NCBI RefSeq assembly: GCF_011762225.1
Contig: NZ_JAASQI010000001.1
Span: 186,001-250,000, forward strand
DNA: 64,000 nt
Direction: 5' to 3'
From: Pseudochelatococcus lubricantis
Lineage (GTDB): Bacteria; Pseudomonadota; Alphaproteobacteria; Rhizobiales; Beijerinckiaceae
The stretch's first letter is position 1. Every line of letters starts with the position of its first letter. Below are positions 33,272 to 41,185 of this stretch, one piece after another. Below the pieces are notes generated by a model. The model made no database searches and had not been told where the DNA came from. It worked only from the letters and a program-made list of their open reading frames with translations. The position numbers and the translations under genes were made by a program.

Positions 33272-34816
33272 TCAGAGGCTGAGGGCCTCCGCCTCCATCC
33301 CGGTGTGCAGGCTCTGCCCGGCCGCCACGCGGTGGCGCAGCAGCGCCGACGGACGGTAGCGATCCTCGCCATAGGTCGCCTGCAGGTTCTCCAGAATGCG
33401 GAGGATGCGGGCCGGCCCCACGTCCTGCCCCCAAGCCAAGGGGCCACGCGGATAGTTCACGCCGAAGGTCATCGCGCGATCGATATCGGCCGGCGTCGCC
33501 ACCCCCGTCAGCACGGCCTCGCCGGCCTCGTTGGCCAGCATGGCCACGGTGCGCGCCACGATGAGGCCGGGCACGTCGCGCACCGCCGAGACCGCCTTCC
33601 CCAGCGCCTGGAACAACCCCGCCGCCTGTGTCAGCGCCTCCGGCCGCGCCTGGCAGGCAGCCGCGACGGCGATCCGCGAGGCGGTGCCGTAGTCCAGCGC
33701 GAGGTCGAACAGCACGAGGTCTTCAAGCTCCCCGCCAGCGGCCCGCGCGGTGGCCGTGCGCCCGTCGCTCAGCGCGAGGCTGGCGCCATCCAGCCGGATA
33801 ACGCCCGCCCCCGCGCGGCGAGAGACGGCGATGCCCGCCCGCTCCATGAGCGCCACCAGTGGCTTGGCCGGGCCGAGGTCGCCCTCCACCGCCGCGGCCC
33901 GCGGCGCCGGATACGCCGGCAGCGTCGCCGGCACGGGGCGGACGGCGCCGGGCGCATGATCGTAGAAGCCTCGGCCGGACTTGCGTCCATACCATCCTGC
34001 GGCCACCAGCTCCTGCTGCGTCAGGGACGGGCGGTAGCGCGGATCATGGAAATAGGCCTCGAACACGGACCGGGTGACGGCGAAATTCACGTCATGGCCG
34101 ATGAGATCCATCAGCTCGAACGGCCCCATGCGGAAGCCCCCCGCCTCCCGGACGACGGCGTCGATCGTGGCCGCGTCGGCGGCGCCCTCCTCCAGCAGCC
34201 GCAGGCCTTCCGCGTAGAATGGACGCGCGACGCGGTTGACGATGAAACCCGGAGTGGACTTCGCCAGCACGGGCTGCTTGCCCCATTCCCGCGCCGTTTC
34301 GCTGAGCGTGTCGAGCACCCGGCGGTCGGAGGCGAGGCCGGCGACCACCTCGACCAGCGCCATCACGGGCGCGGGATTGAAGAAGTGCAGCCCTGCCACA
34401 CGCTCCGGATGCTTCAGCCCGGCTGCAATGGCGGTGATGGAGAGAGAGGAGGTGTTGGATGCGAGAATGGCATCCGGCGCGACGATCTCCTCCAGCCCGG
34501 CGAAAAGCTGGCGCTTCACCTCCAGCCTCTCGACGATGGCCTCCACCACGAGCGCCGCGCCGCCCAGCGCTTCGAGCGCCGGCGCGACCTCCAGGCGGGC
34601 GGCGACATCCTCACGCGCGCCCTCGGGCAAGCGGCCCTTCTCCACCTGCCGCGCGACATTGGCGAGGATGCCTTCCCGTGCTTTCCCGGCCGCACCGGGG
34701 GCGGCGTCGAACAGCGTCACGGGGTGGCCCGCCTGCGCCGCCACCTGCGCGATGCCGGCGCCCATGGCCCCCGCCCCGACGACGGCGACAGGCGCGGAAC
34801 GTGGCAGCGCCGTCAT
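33272..34816 (-). CDS. 3-hydroxyacyl-CoA dehydrogenase (PaaH-like, two C-terminal domains)
   Basis: A 514-residue NAD-dependent enzyme that oxidises L-3-hydroxyacyl-CoA to the 3-keto thioester. The NAD motif is VAVVGAGAMGAGIAQVAAQAG (about residues 8-28). The catalytic region has SNTSSLSITAIA and GLHFFNPAPVMALVEVV near 120-150. The first C-terminal domain contains TPGFIVNRVARPFYAEGLRL and GPFELMDLIGHDV, and a second one near 410-490 contains DRAMTFGVNYPRGPLAWG, as in the long PaaH-type enzymes. The start at 34816 overlaps the preceding quinone oxidoreductase gene by 4 bases. Confidence 0.92.
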   Translation of the reverse strand: MTALPRSAPVAVVGAGAMGAGIAQVAAQAGHPVTLFDAAPGAAGKAREGILANVARQVEKGRLPEGAREDVAARLEVAPALEALGGAALVVEAIVERLEVKRQLFAGLEEIVAPDAILASNTSSLSITAIAAGLKHPERVAGLHFFNPAPVMALVEVVAGLASDRRVLDTLSETAREWGKQPVLAKSTPGFIVNRVARPFYAEGLRLLEEGAADAATIDAVVREAGGFRMGPFELMDLIGHDVNFAVTRSVFEAYFHDPRYRPSLTQQELVAAGWYGRKSGRGFYDHAPGAVRPVPATLPAYPAPRAAAVEGDLGPAKPLVALMERAGIAVSRRAGAGVIRLDGASLALSDGRTATARAAGGELEDLVLFDLALDYGTASRIAVAAACQARPEALTQAAGLFQALGKAVSAVRDVPGLIVARTVAMLANEAGEAVLTGVATPADIDRAMTFGVNYPRGPLAWGQDVGPARILRILENLQATYGEDRYRPSALLRHRVAAGQSLHTGMEAEALSL

Positions 34817-35814
34817 GCCGCGCCCCCGCCGATGGAGACCACGGCCTTGCCCTGGACCTTGCCCTGCGCGACGAGTTCCAGCGCCTCGGGCAGTTCCTCG
34901 AACGGGAACACGCGCATGATGCGCGGCCTCACTGCCCCGGCGCGCCAGAGATCGAACAGCTCCTGCTGCACCTTCAGCACCAGTTCGGGCGTGCGGTCCC
35001 GATAGTCGCTCCACTGGAGGCCGCTCACCGAGATGTTCTTGACAAGCAGATAGTTGACCTTAACTGTCGGGATATCTCCCGCAGCGAAACCGATCACCAC
35101 GAGGCGCCCGCACCAGGCCGCAGCCCGCAAGGCGGCCGCGAAGAAATCCGCGCCGAGCGGGTCGAGCACCACGTCGGCGCCATGGCCGTCGGTGGCCGCG
35201 TGAACCTGCGCCCGCAGGTTGTCGCGCAGATCCGCGACGGACAGATCGATGACCGCATCCGCGCCGGCCTCGCGCACGACCGCCTCTTCCGCGGCCGAGC
35301 GCACGCCGGCCAGCACCCGCGCGCCCAGTCCCTTGGCGATCTGCACCGCCGCAAGGCCCACGCCGCCCGCGGCGCCGCCCACCAGCACGGTCTCGCCGCG
35401 CTTGTACTGGCCGCGCTCAACCAGCGCGAAATAGGCGGTCTGGTACACGAGGCCCATGGCGGCCGCGGCCTCGAAGGACAGGCCGTCCGGCAACAGGAAT
35501 GCCTGGGAGGGAGGGACGCTCGCCTGCTCGGCGAAAGCGCCGTGTTCCACCTGCGCCATGATGCGGTCGCCCGACGAGAAGCCCTCGACCCCCGCTCCCA
35601 CGGCGCGCACGACCCCGGCGAGGTCCTTGCCGGGCGTGAACGGGCGCGGCGGCAGGACCTGGTACTTGCCGGAGACCACCAGCGTATCGGGAAAGTTGAT
35701 CCCGACCGCCTTCACGTCCACGATCATTTCCCGAGGCGCGGGGACGAGGTCGGGGAGGAGATCGACCTGCATTGAAGAGGGAGCGCCGTGCTCCCAGACG
35801 CGGTAACTGCGCAT
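34813..35814 (-). CDS. NADPH:quinone oxidoreductase family protein
   Basis: A zinc-independent medium-chain dehydrogenase/reductase of 333 residues. The GroES-like part has GINFPDTLVVSGKYQ and PGKDLAGVV, and the Rossmann part has VLVGGAAGGVGLAAVQIAKG near residue 145. No zinc-ligand cysteine set is present. It could reduce quinones or act as an enoyl-CoA reductase-like enzyme; several beta-oxidation clusters carry such a gene. It is translationally coupled to the dehydrogenase at 33272. The start at 35814 gives the usual N-terminus; the longer frame upstream overlaps the CoA transferase gene. Confidence 0.88.
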   Translation of the reverse strand: MRSYRVWEHGAPSSMQVDLLPDLVPAPREMIVDVKAVGINFPDTLVVSGKYQVLPPRPFTPGKDLAGVVRAVGAGVEGFSSGDRIMAQVEHGAFAEQASVPPSQAFLLPDGLSFEAAAAMGLVYQTAYFALVERGQYKRGETVLVGGAAGGVGLAAVQIAKGLGARVLAGVRSAAEEAVVREAGADAVIDLSVADLRDNLRAQVHAATDGHGADVVLDPLGADFFAAALRAAAWCGRLVVIGFAAGDIPTVKVNYLLVKNISVSGLQWSDYRDRTPELVLKVQQELFDLWRAGAVRPRIMRVFPFEELPEALELVAQGKVQGKAVVSIGGGAA

Positions 35815-35825
35815 ATCGAATCCTT

Positions 35826-36941
35826 TCAGATGGACAGGAGGGGATCGGTGGTCTCGCCCAGCCCCGGGGCAGCGCCGCGCGTGGGTGCGGCACGGAAAAC
35901 GGGGGCGATCGGCACCGGCACCGCCGGCAGCTCCCTGCCTCCTGCCATCAGCGTGTGGTCGAACAGGCGGCGGGCGGCCACGTGCGGATCGGCGACCGCC
36001 TCTTCCAGCGTCGCCACGATGGAGCAGCATACGTCCCGCCCGGCCATAAGGGCCTGCCATTCGGCCGCCGTCTTGCCCGCGATGCGCTCGGCCACCGCCG
36101 CCCGCACCTGGGCGGCCGGCGCGCCAGCGCCGCGCAGGACGTCCGGCAGCCCGATGATGCGGGTAAAGTTCTCCCAGAACTTGTCCTCGATGGGCGCGGC
36201 GGCCAGATAGCGGCCATCGGCCGTGCGATAGATCTGGTAGCGGGGCGACCCGCCCGTCACCAGGTCGGCGCTAGGACGCGGCCAGCCCGCGCCGGCGAAG
36301 CCCGCCCCCAGCCCCCAGTAGAGGAACGTGAACAGGTTGTCGCCCATGGCGATGTCGAGGTAGCTGCCGAACCCGGTGATGTCGCGCTGGCGCAGGGCCA
36401 GCAAGATGTTCACGACGCCCGGCAGCGCGCCGCCGGCGATGTCCGCCGCCAGCACCGGCGGCAAAACCGGCGCGCCGTCCGCGCCGGCCGTGAGCCCGAG
36501 CATGCCGGTCTCGGCGACGTAGTTCAGATCATGGGCCGCGGTTTGCGCCTTCGGCCCGTTCTGGCCCCAGCCGGTGATGGAGCAGTAAACCAGCTTCGAG
36601 TTCAGATGGCGCACGGTGTCGTAGCCGAGGCCGAGCCGCTCCATGACACCGGGGCGGAACTGCTCGATCAGCACGTCCGCGCGGCGGATGAGCGGGACCA
36701 GTTCGTCCACCGCACCCGCAGCCTTCAGATCGATGGCGATGGACTGCTTGCCCCGGTTGAGCATCGCGAAATTCACGCTGTCCTCGCCCAGCTTGGGCTC
36801 GTAGCTGCGCATTTCGTCGCCCCGTCCAGGGCGCTCGATCTTCACAACGCGCGCACCCGCCTCGGCCAGGACGAGGCTGGCCAGCGGGCCGGGCAGCAGG
36901 GTAGAGAAATCGAGAACGAGAAGACCTTCCAGTGGACGCAT
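35826..36941 (-). CDS. CaiB/BaiF family CoA transferase
   Basis: A family III CoA transferase or racemase of 371 residues. The N-terminus LEGLLVLDFSTLLPGPLASL and ARVVKIERPGRGDEMR are typical, and the catalytic aspartate is in GFGSYLDIAMGDNLF near residue 185. The sequence is closest in feel to the alpha-methylacyl-CoA racemase branch (for example QSIAIDLK and LIEQFRPGVMERLGLGYD). It may pass CoA to the substrate without ATP or epimerise a branched thioester. It follows the small dehydrogenase-like gene by 2 bases and is one of two such genes in the operon. Confidence 0.88.
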   Translation of the reverse strand: MRPLEGLLVLDFSTLLPGPLASLVLAEAGARVVKIERPGRGDEMRSYEPKLGEDSVNFAMLNRGKQSIAIDLKAAGAVDELVPLIRRADVLIEQFRPGVMERLGLGYDTVRHLNSKLVYCSITGWGQNGPKAQTAAHDLNYVAETGMLGLTAGADGAPVLPPVLAADIAGGALPGVVNILLALRQRDITGFGSYLDIAMGDNLFTFLYWGLGAGFAGAGWPRPSADLVTGGSPRYQIYRTADGRYLAAAPIEDKFWENFTRIIGLPDVLRGAGAPAAQVRAAVAERIAGKTAAEWQALMAGRDVCCSIVATLEEAVADPHVAARRLFDHTLMAGGRELPAVPVPIAPVFRAAPTRGAAPGLGETTDPLLSI

Positions 36942-36943
36942 GA

Positions 36944-37609
36944 TCACCTCCCTTTGAGCTGGCGGGCTTTGGCCACCTGCGCGCGGCGGGCCGGGGCATA
37001 TGCCGGGTCGCCGAGCGCATCGTGAAGCACCTTCGTCGTGTCGTGATGGGCGGCAAGCCCTGTACGTTCCAGAAGCTCGACGGGGCCCTCCGGATAGCCG
37101 AGGCCCAGCTTCAGCGTCAGGTCCATATCGGCGGCCGTGGCCAGCTTCGCGTCGAGCCGGTTGAGGGCGGCGTTGTAGTAGGGCCGCACCAGCCGGTCGA
37201 CGATGCGGCCCGGAAAATCGCCGCAGACAGCCGTTTTCAGCCCATGCGCCTCGAACAGCGCCCGCGCGGCCTCCACGGCCGTCTGCGCGGTCTGCGGCTG
37301 GCGCACGATCTCCACCAGATCGGACGGCTTCGCATCCCCGAGGCGGAAGCGGGCGAAGCCGAGCACGTTGCTGCCTTCCTCGCCCCGGCTCTCGCCGGTA
37401 TGCACGCCAAGGCACTCGCTACCAAGCTCGATCAGGACCACGCTGTAGCGTGCCGTGTCGGCAAGGCCGGCGAAACTCTCGCCGGCGTCTGCACCGGCGA
37501 GGACGAGAATGTCGCCATCGGCCACCGTGGCGTCGAGCAGCGGATGGGACTCGGGAAAGGATCGGCTCTCGCCGTTCAGTATCACGCAATGCGAATGGGG
37601 ATTGGACAT
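36944..37609 (-). CDS. Stand-alone 3-hydroxyacyl-CoA dehydrogenase C-terminal-type protein
   Basis: A 221-residue protein whose last 100 residues match the helical C-terminal domain of 3-hydroxyacyl-CoA dehydrogenases: GDFPGRIVDRLVRPYYNAAL and LTLKLGLGYPEGPVELLER. The N-terminal half (about 1-110) has no GxGxxG dinucleotide motif and looks like a degraded or divergent Rossmann part. It may be a structural partner of the other two dehydrogenases or have another reaction. I chose the ATG at 37609 because the frame upstream overlaps the next gene. It is separated from its neighbours by only 2-4 bases, so it is kept in the operon. Confidence 0.75.
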   Translation of the reverse strand: MSNPHSHCVILNGESRSFPESHPLLDATVADGDILVLAGADAGESFAGLADTARYSVVLIELGSECLGVHTGESRGEEGSNVLGFARFRLGDAKPSDLVEIVRQPQTAQTAVEAARALFEAHGLKTAVCGDFPGRIVDRLVRPYYNAALNRLDAKLATAADMDLTLKLGLGYPEGPVELLERTGLAAHHDTTKVLHDALGDPAYAPARRAQVAKARQLKGR

Positions 37610-37613
37610 GCGA

Positions 37614-38489
37614 TCAGGCTCCGAAGATGGCGGCGGTCTCGTAGGAGAGGAAGCCGCGCCTCGTCTTGCGGCCGAGGCGGCGGGCGGCGACCATGCGGCG
37701 CAGCAGCGGCGGGCAGGCCGCGCGCGGCTCATGGGTCACCCCGTGCAGCGCCTCGCACAGCAGTACCTGCGTATCGAGTCCGATGAGATCAAGCAGCTCC
37801 ATCGGCCCCATGGCGTAGCCCAGCGCGCCCTTGATGGCCTTGTCGATCTCCGCCGGCTCCGCCACGCCCTCCTCGACGAGCCGGATGGCGTCGTTGTTGA
37901 AAGGGACGAGGAAGTAATTGAGGATGAAGCCGGGCGCGTCCTGCGTCTTCACGGGCCGCTGGCCCATCTGCTCGCAGATCTGCCACGCCCGCGCGAAGCT
38001 TTCATCCGACGTATTGATCCCGGGCGACATCTCCACCAGCTTCATCAGCTGGGCCGGCAGGCAGAAATGCATGCCGACGAAGCGGTCGTCGCGCCCGGAC
38101 CGCGCGGCTATCTCGGTGATCGAGAGGGTGGAGGTGTTGGAGGCGAACAGCGCCTGCGGTCCGCATACCTTGTCGAGATCGGAGAAGAGCCTGCCCTTCA
38201 CCTCCAGTTCCTCGAAGATGGCCTCAATGACCAGGCCGCAAGGGGCCATGGCGGCGATATCGCTCGTGCCGGACACCCGGCCCATGATTTCGTCCACCTG
38301 TTCCCGCGTGAGCTTGCCGCGCTGCACCGACTTGGCGAAGAAGGCACTCATCTGCCCGATTGACGCCTCGACGCGCGCGGAATCGACGTCGTAGATAATG
38401 ATGGGGAAGCCGCCGCGCGCCGCGACGATCGCTATTCCCGTCCCCATGGTGCCGGAGCCGGCGACTCCGATTGTGATCTGTTCGCTCAT
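37614..38489 (-). CDS. 3-hydroxybutyryl-CoA dehydrogenase-type enzyme
   Basis: A 291-residue short-form 3-hydroxyacyl-CoA dehydrogenase. The NAD motif is IGVAGSGTMGTGIAIVAARGG (about 6-26), the catalytic part is SNTSTLSITEIA followed by GMHFCLPAQLMKLVEMSPG (the usual histidine is present in MHF), and the C-terminal domain has APGFILNYFLVPFNNDAIRL and GPMELLDLIGLDTQ. The proline of the usual FFNP is displaced (FCLP). It oxidises a hydroxy thioester, here probably the intermediate after hydration. It is followed at 4 bases by the stand-alone gene. Confidence 0.9.
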   Translation of the reverse strand: MSEQITIGVAGSGTMGTGIAIVAARGGFPIIIYDVDSARVEASIGQMSAFFAKSVQRGKLTREQVDEIMGRVSGTSDIAAMAPCGLVIEAIFEELEVKGRLFSDLDKVCGPQALFASNTSTLSITEIAARSGRDDRFVGMHFCLPAQLMKLVEMSPGINTSDESFARAWQICEQMGQRPVKTQDAPGFILNYFLVPFNNDAIRLVEEGVAEPAEIDKAIKGALGYAMGPMELLDLIGLDTQVLLCEALHGVTHEPRAACPPLLRRMVAARRLGRKTRRGFLSYETAAIFGA

Positions 38490-38498
38490 CTGTCTTTC

Positions 38499-39665
38499 TC
38501 ACCGTTCAATGAAGCTGCGGCCAATGAGCTGGCGATGGATCTGGTTCGTGCCTTCCCAGATCTGCGTGATCTTGGCGTCGCGCATCAGCCGCTCGACCCG
38601 GTACTCCTTGACGTAGCCATAGCCGCCGTGGAGCTGGACCGCCTCAGTGGCCATCCGCATCGCGAGATCGCTCGCGCGCATTTTCAGGATGGAAGCCTCG
38701 ATGCCGATATCGTTGACACCGGCATCCACCAGCCGGCCGACATGCGTCAGCCAGGCCTCGCAGAGCACAAGCTCACTGGCGAGGTCGGCGAGCAGGAACT
38801 GGATGCCCTGAAACTCGATGATCTTGCGGCCGGATTGCTTGCGGCCGTTGATGTAGGCGGTCGCCTCGTCGAAGGCGGCGCGGGCGATGCCGAGGGCGTG
38901 CGCGCCAATGGACGGGCGCGACTTGTTGAGCGAGGCGAGCAGCAGCTTCAGCCCCTCACCCGGCCCCCGCAGCAGATTGGCGCCGGGCACGCGGCAGCCG
39001 TCGAAGGCGAGAGACGCCGTCGACGAGGCGCGGTGCCCCATCTTGTCTTCCAGCCGCTCCACGCTCAGGCCCGGCGTACCCTTCTCCAGCACGAGGCAGG
39101 AGATGGCCGCTTTCGGGTCCTCGGTCTGCGACCACTTGCCGAAGACGACATAGAAATCGGCCACGTCGCCATTGGTGATGAAGGTCTTGAAGCCGTCCAC
39201 GACGATGTCGTCGCCGTCGGGCGTGAACTTGGTGCGCATGCCGGTCGCATCCGAGCCGGCATCCGGCTCGGTGATCACCAGCGACGCGAGCGCGCCCTCG
39301 GCGACGGCTGGCAGAAAGCGCTGCTTCTGTTCCTCGGAGCCGAAGTCGATGACAGGCTTCATGGCGTGGAAATTCGTCGCCCAGATGATGCCCGTGGACG
39401 CGCAGGCGGCCGTGATTTCCTTCACGCAGGCCAGATAGGCGAGATAGCTCAGGCCCGCGCCGCCATAGGCCTGCGGAACGAACATGGCGTTCAGGCCAAG
39501 CGCGTTGATGCTCCTGACGTTTTCCCAGGGGAACTCCCCGGTCTCATCGTGATGCGCGGCGCGCGGGGCGATCTCCTCGCGGGCGAGCTGACGCACGCTT
39601 TCCAGAAGGATGGCCTCGTCTTCGGACAGGCCGAGCTGGCCGTCGAGGCGTGTCATGACAGTCAT
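38499..39665 (-). CDS. Acyl-CoA dehydrogenase
   Basis: An FAD-dependent acyl-CoA dehydrogenase of 388 residues that introduces the alpha,beta double bond. Signatures are SLVITEPDAGSDATGMRTKF near residue 130, QLHGGYGYVKEYRVERLMRD near 340, and the catalytic glutamate in ITQIWEGTNQIHRQLIG near residue 370. In the alicyclic acid pathway of Rhodopseudomonas this step is done by AliB; generic short-chain dehydrogenases look similar, so the substrate is inferred only from context. It lies 9 bases from each neighbour. Confidence 0.92.
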   Translation of the reverse strand: MTVMTRLDGQLGLSEDEAILLESVRQLAREEIAPRAAHHDETGEFPWENVRSINALGLNAMFVPQAYGGAGLSYLAYLACVKEITAACASTGIIWATNFHAMKPVIDFGSEEQKQRFLPAVAEGALASLVITEPDAGSDATGMRTKFTPDGDDIVVDGFKTFITNGDVADFYVVFGKWSQTEDPKAAISCLVLEKGTPGLSVERLEDKMGHRASSTASLAFDGCRVPGANLLRGPGEGLKLLLASLNKSRPSIGAHALGIARAAFDEATAYINGRKQSGRKIIEFQGIQFLLADLASELVLCEAWLTHVGRLVDAGVNDIGIEASILKMRASDLAMRMATEAVQLHGGYGYVKEYRVERLMRDAKITQIWEGTNQIHRQLIGRSFIER

Positions 39666-39674
39666 GGGATGTCC

Positions 39675-40418
39675 TCAGTGCGCCATACCCTGACCGCCAT
39701 CGAGATAGATGGTCTCGCCGGTCAGGAAGGGAATGTCCTCCTCGAAGAGGCTGGCGATCAGCCGCGCCACCTGCCCGGGGCCGGCCGGACCGCCCGTGGG
39801 AATGCGGGACGCGAGCAAGGTGCGTACCTTCTCCGAAGCCAGATAGTCCTTGTTGAGATCGGTCTCGATATAGCCCGGCGCCACCGTGAGCACGCGGATG
39901 CCCATGGCCGCCCACTCCACGGCCAGGCAGCGCCCGAGCGCGGCGACCGCCGCCTTGGAGGCGCAATAGGCTGCGTTGTGACGCACGCCCAGCTTGTCGA
40001 ACAAGGAACCCATGTTGACGACGAGCCCGCCGCCCGCCGCGACGAGGTGGGGGTAAGCCTGCTGGCACACGCTGAACGTGGCCGTGGTGTTGGTGGTCAT
40101 AACCTCCCCGAACTCCGCCAGGGGCTGGCTGTCGGACGGACGGGCGATGTGCACGCCGGCGTTATTGACGACGCCGTCGACGGATCCGGCGGCCGCAGCG
40201 AAGGCCGCCAACGCCGCTGCCACCGATTCCGCGTCCAGCACGTCGCCCTTCAGGGGCACCAGCCGCGCCTTCAGCGCTTCGGGCACGTCCGCGTGCTCCA
40301 GGCCGCTGCCCCGGCGCGAGAAGCAGCCGACGGTATGGCCGCGCCGCGCCAGCTCGATCGCCACCACGGCCCCGATGCCGCGGCTCGCGCCGGTGAGGAA
40401 GATGTTTCGGCTCGTCAT
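39675..40418 (-). CDS. Short-chain dehydrogenase/reductase
   Basis: A 247-residue classical SDR. The cofactor motif is FLTGASRGIGAVVAIELARRG (about residues 6-26), NNAG is at about 85, and the catalytic triad is Ser in NMGSLFDKLG and YxxxK in YCASKAAVAALGR (Tyr near 148). LDGGQGMAH closes the protein. In the badHI-aliAB type clusters an SDR (BadH) oxidises the 2-hydroxycyclohexane thioester; this gene could have that role but the sequence does not prove it. The start at 40418 is almost directly after the stop of the crotonase gene. Confidence 0.9.
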   Translation of the reverse strand: MTSRNIFLTGASRGIGAVVAIELARRGHTVGCFSRRGSGLEHADVPEALKARLVPLKGDVLDAESVAAALAAFAAAAGSVDGVVNNAGVHIARPSDSQPLAEFGEVMTTNTTATFSVCQQAYPHLVAAGGGLVVNMGSLFDKLGVRHNAAYCASKAAVAALGRCLAVEWAAMGIRVLTVAPGYIETDLNKDYLASEKVRTLLASRIPTGGPAGPGQVARLIASLFEEDIPFLTGETIYLDGGQGMAH

Positions 40419-40419
40419 T

Positions 40420-41184
40420 TCACTTGTCCCGGAATTGCGGCTTGCGCTTCTCGATGAAGGCGGTGAGACCCTCGGCGGCGTCTTCGGTGCGGTAGGCAAG
40501 CGTGGAAAGATCCGCCTCGATGCGCAGCCCCTCGTCGAGCGGCACGTCGAGCGCGCGCCGCACCGCGGCCCGCGCAAGGGCGAGCGCGGGCAGGCCGTAA
40601 CCCGTGAACTCGGCGGCGAACGCCTTGGCGGCTTCGACCACGTCGCCGTCGGCCAGCCGGGTGACGAGCCCTATCGCGAGCGCCTCCTCGGCGTCGATGG
40701 TGCGGCCGGTGAGGACGATCTCTGCGGCTCGCGCCTCACCGACGAGGCGCGGCAGGCGCTGCGTGCCGCCATAGCCGGGAATGAGGCCGAGCTTGATCTC
40801 CGGCAGGCCAACCCGCGCCTTGGACGATGCGACGCGGAAGGTGCAGGCCATCGCCAGTTCCAGCCCGCCGCCGAAGGCATAGCCATTGATGGCGGCGATG
40901 GAGGGGACCTTGAAACTGTCGAGTTTCGCGAACACGCGCTGGCCGAGTTCCGACCCCGCGCGCTCGTCCATGAGGGAGCGGCCGACGAGTTCCTTGATGT
41001 CCGCGCCGGCACAGAAGGCTTTTTCCCCGGTGCCGGTCAGGATGAGGGCGCGGATGTCCCACCCCGCCGCCTCGTCGATGGCCGCGCCGATGTCGCGGAT
41101 GACGGCGAAGGAAAGCGCGTTCAGCGCCTCGGGCCTGTCGAGTGTAAGGAGGGCGAGAGCGCCCTCGCGCAAGAGTTTCACCAT
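40420..41184 (-). CDS. Enoyl-CoA hydratase (BadK/PaaF-like)
   Basis: A 254-residue crotonase. The oxyanion-hole segments are FCAGADIKEL near residue 60 and NGYAFGGGLELAMACTFR near 100, and the two catalytic glutamates appear in GLPEIKLGLIPGYGGTQRLPR (about 125-145) with the usual spacing. This is a canonical hydratase that adds water to the 2-enoyl-CoA product of the acyl-CoA dehydrogenase. It lies one base after the ligase gene and one before the SDR gene, in a tightly packed operon. Confidence 0.92.
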   Translation of the reverse strand: MVKLLREGALALLTLDRPEALNALSFAVIRDIGAAIDEAAGWDIRALILTGTGEKAFCAGADIKELVGRSLMDERAGSELGQRVFAKLDSFKVPSIAAINGYAFGGGLELAMACTFRVASSKARVGLPEIKLGLIPGYGGTQRLPRLVGEARAAEIVLTGRTIDAEEALAIGLVTRLADGDVVEAAKAFAAEFTGYGLPALALARAAVRRALDVPLDEGLRIEADLSTLAYRTEDAAEGLTAFIEKRKPQFRDK

Positions 41185-41185
41185 G

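Noticed and set aside
33224-35005. Plus-strand frame opposite the 3-hydroxyacyl-CoA dehydrogenase gene
   Set aside because: Antisense shadow; the dehydrogenase motifs on the minus strand explain the region.
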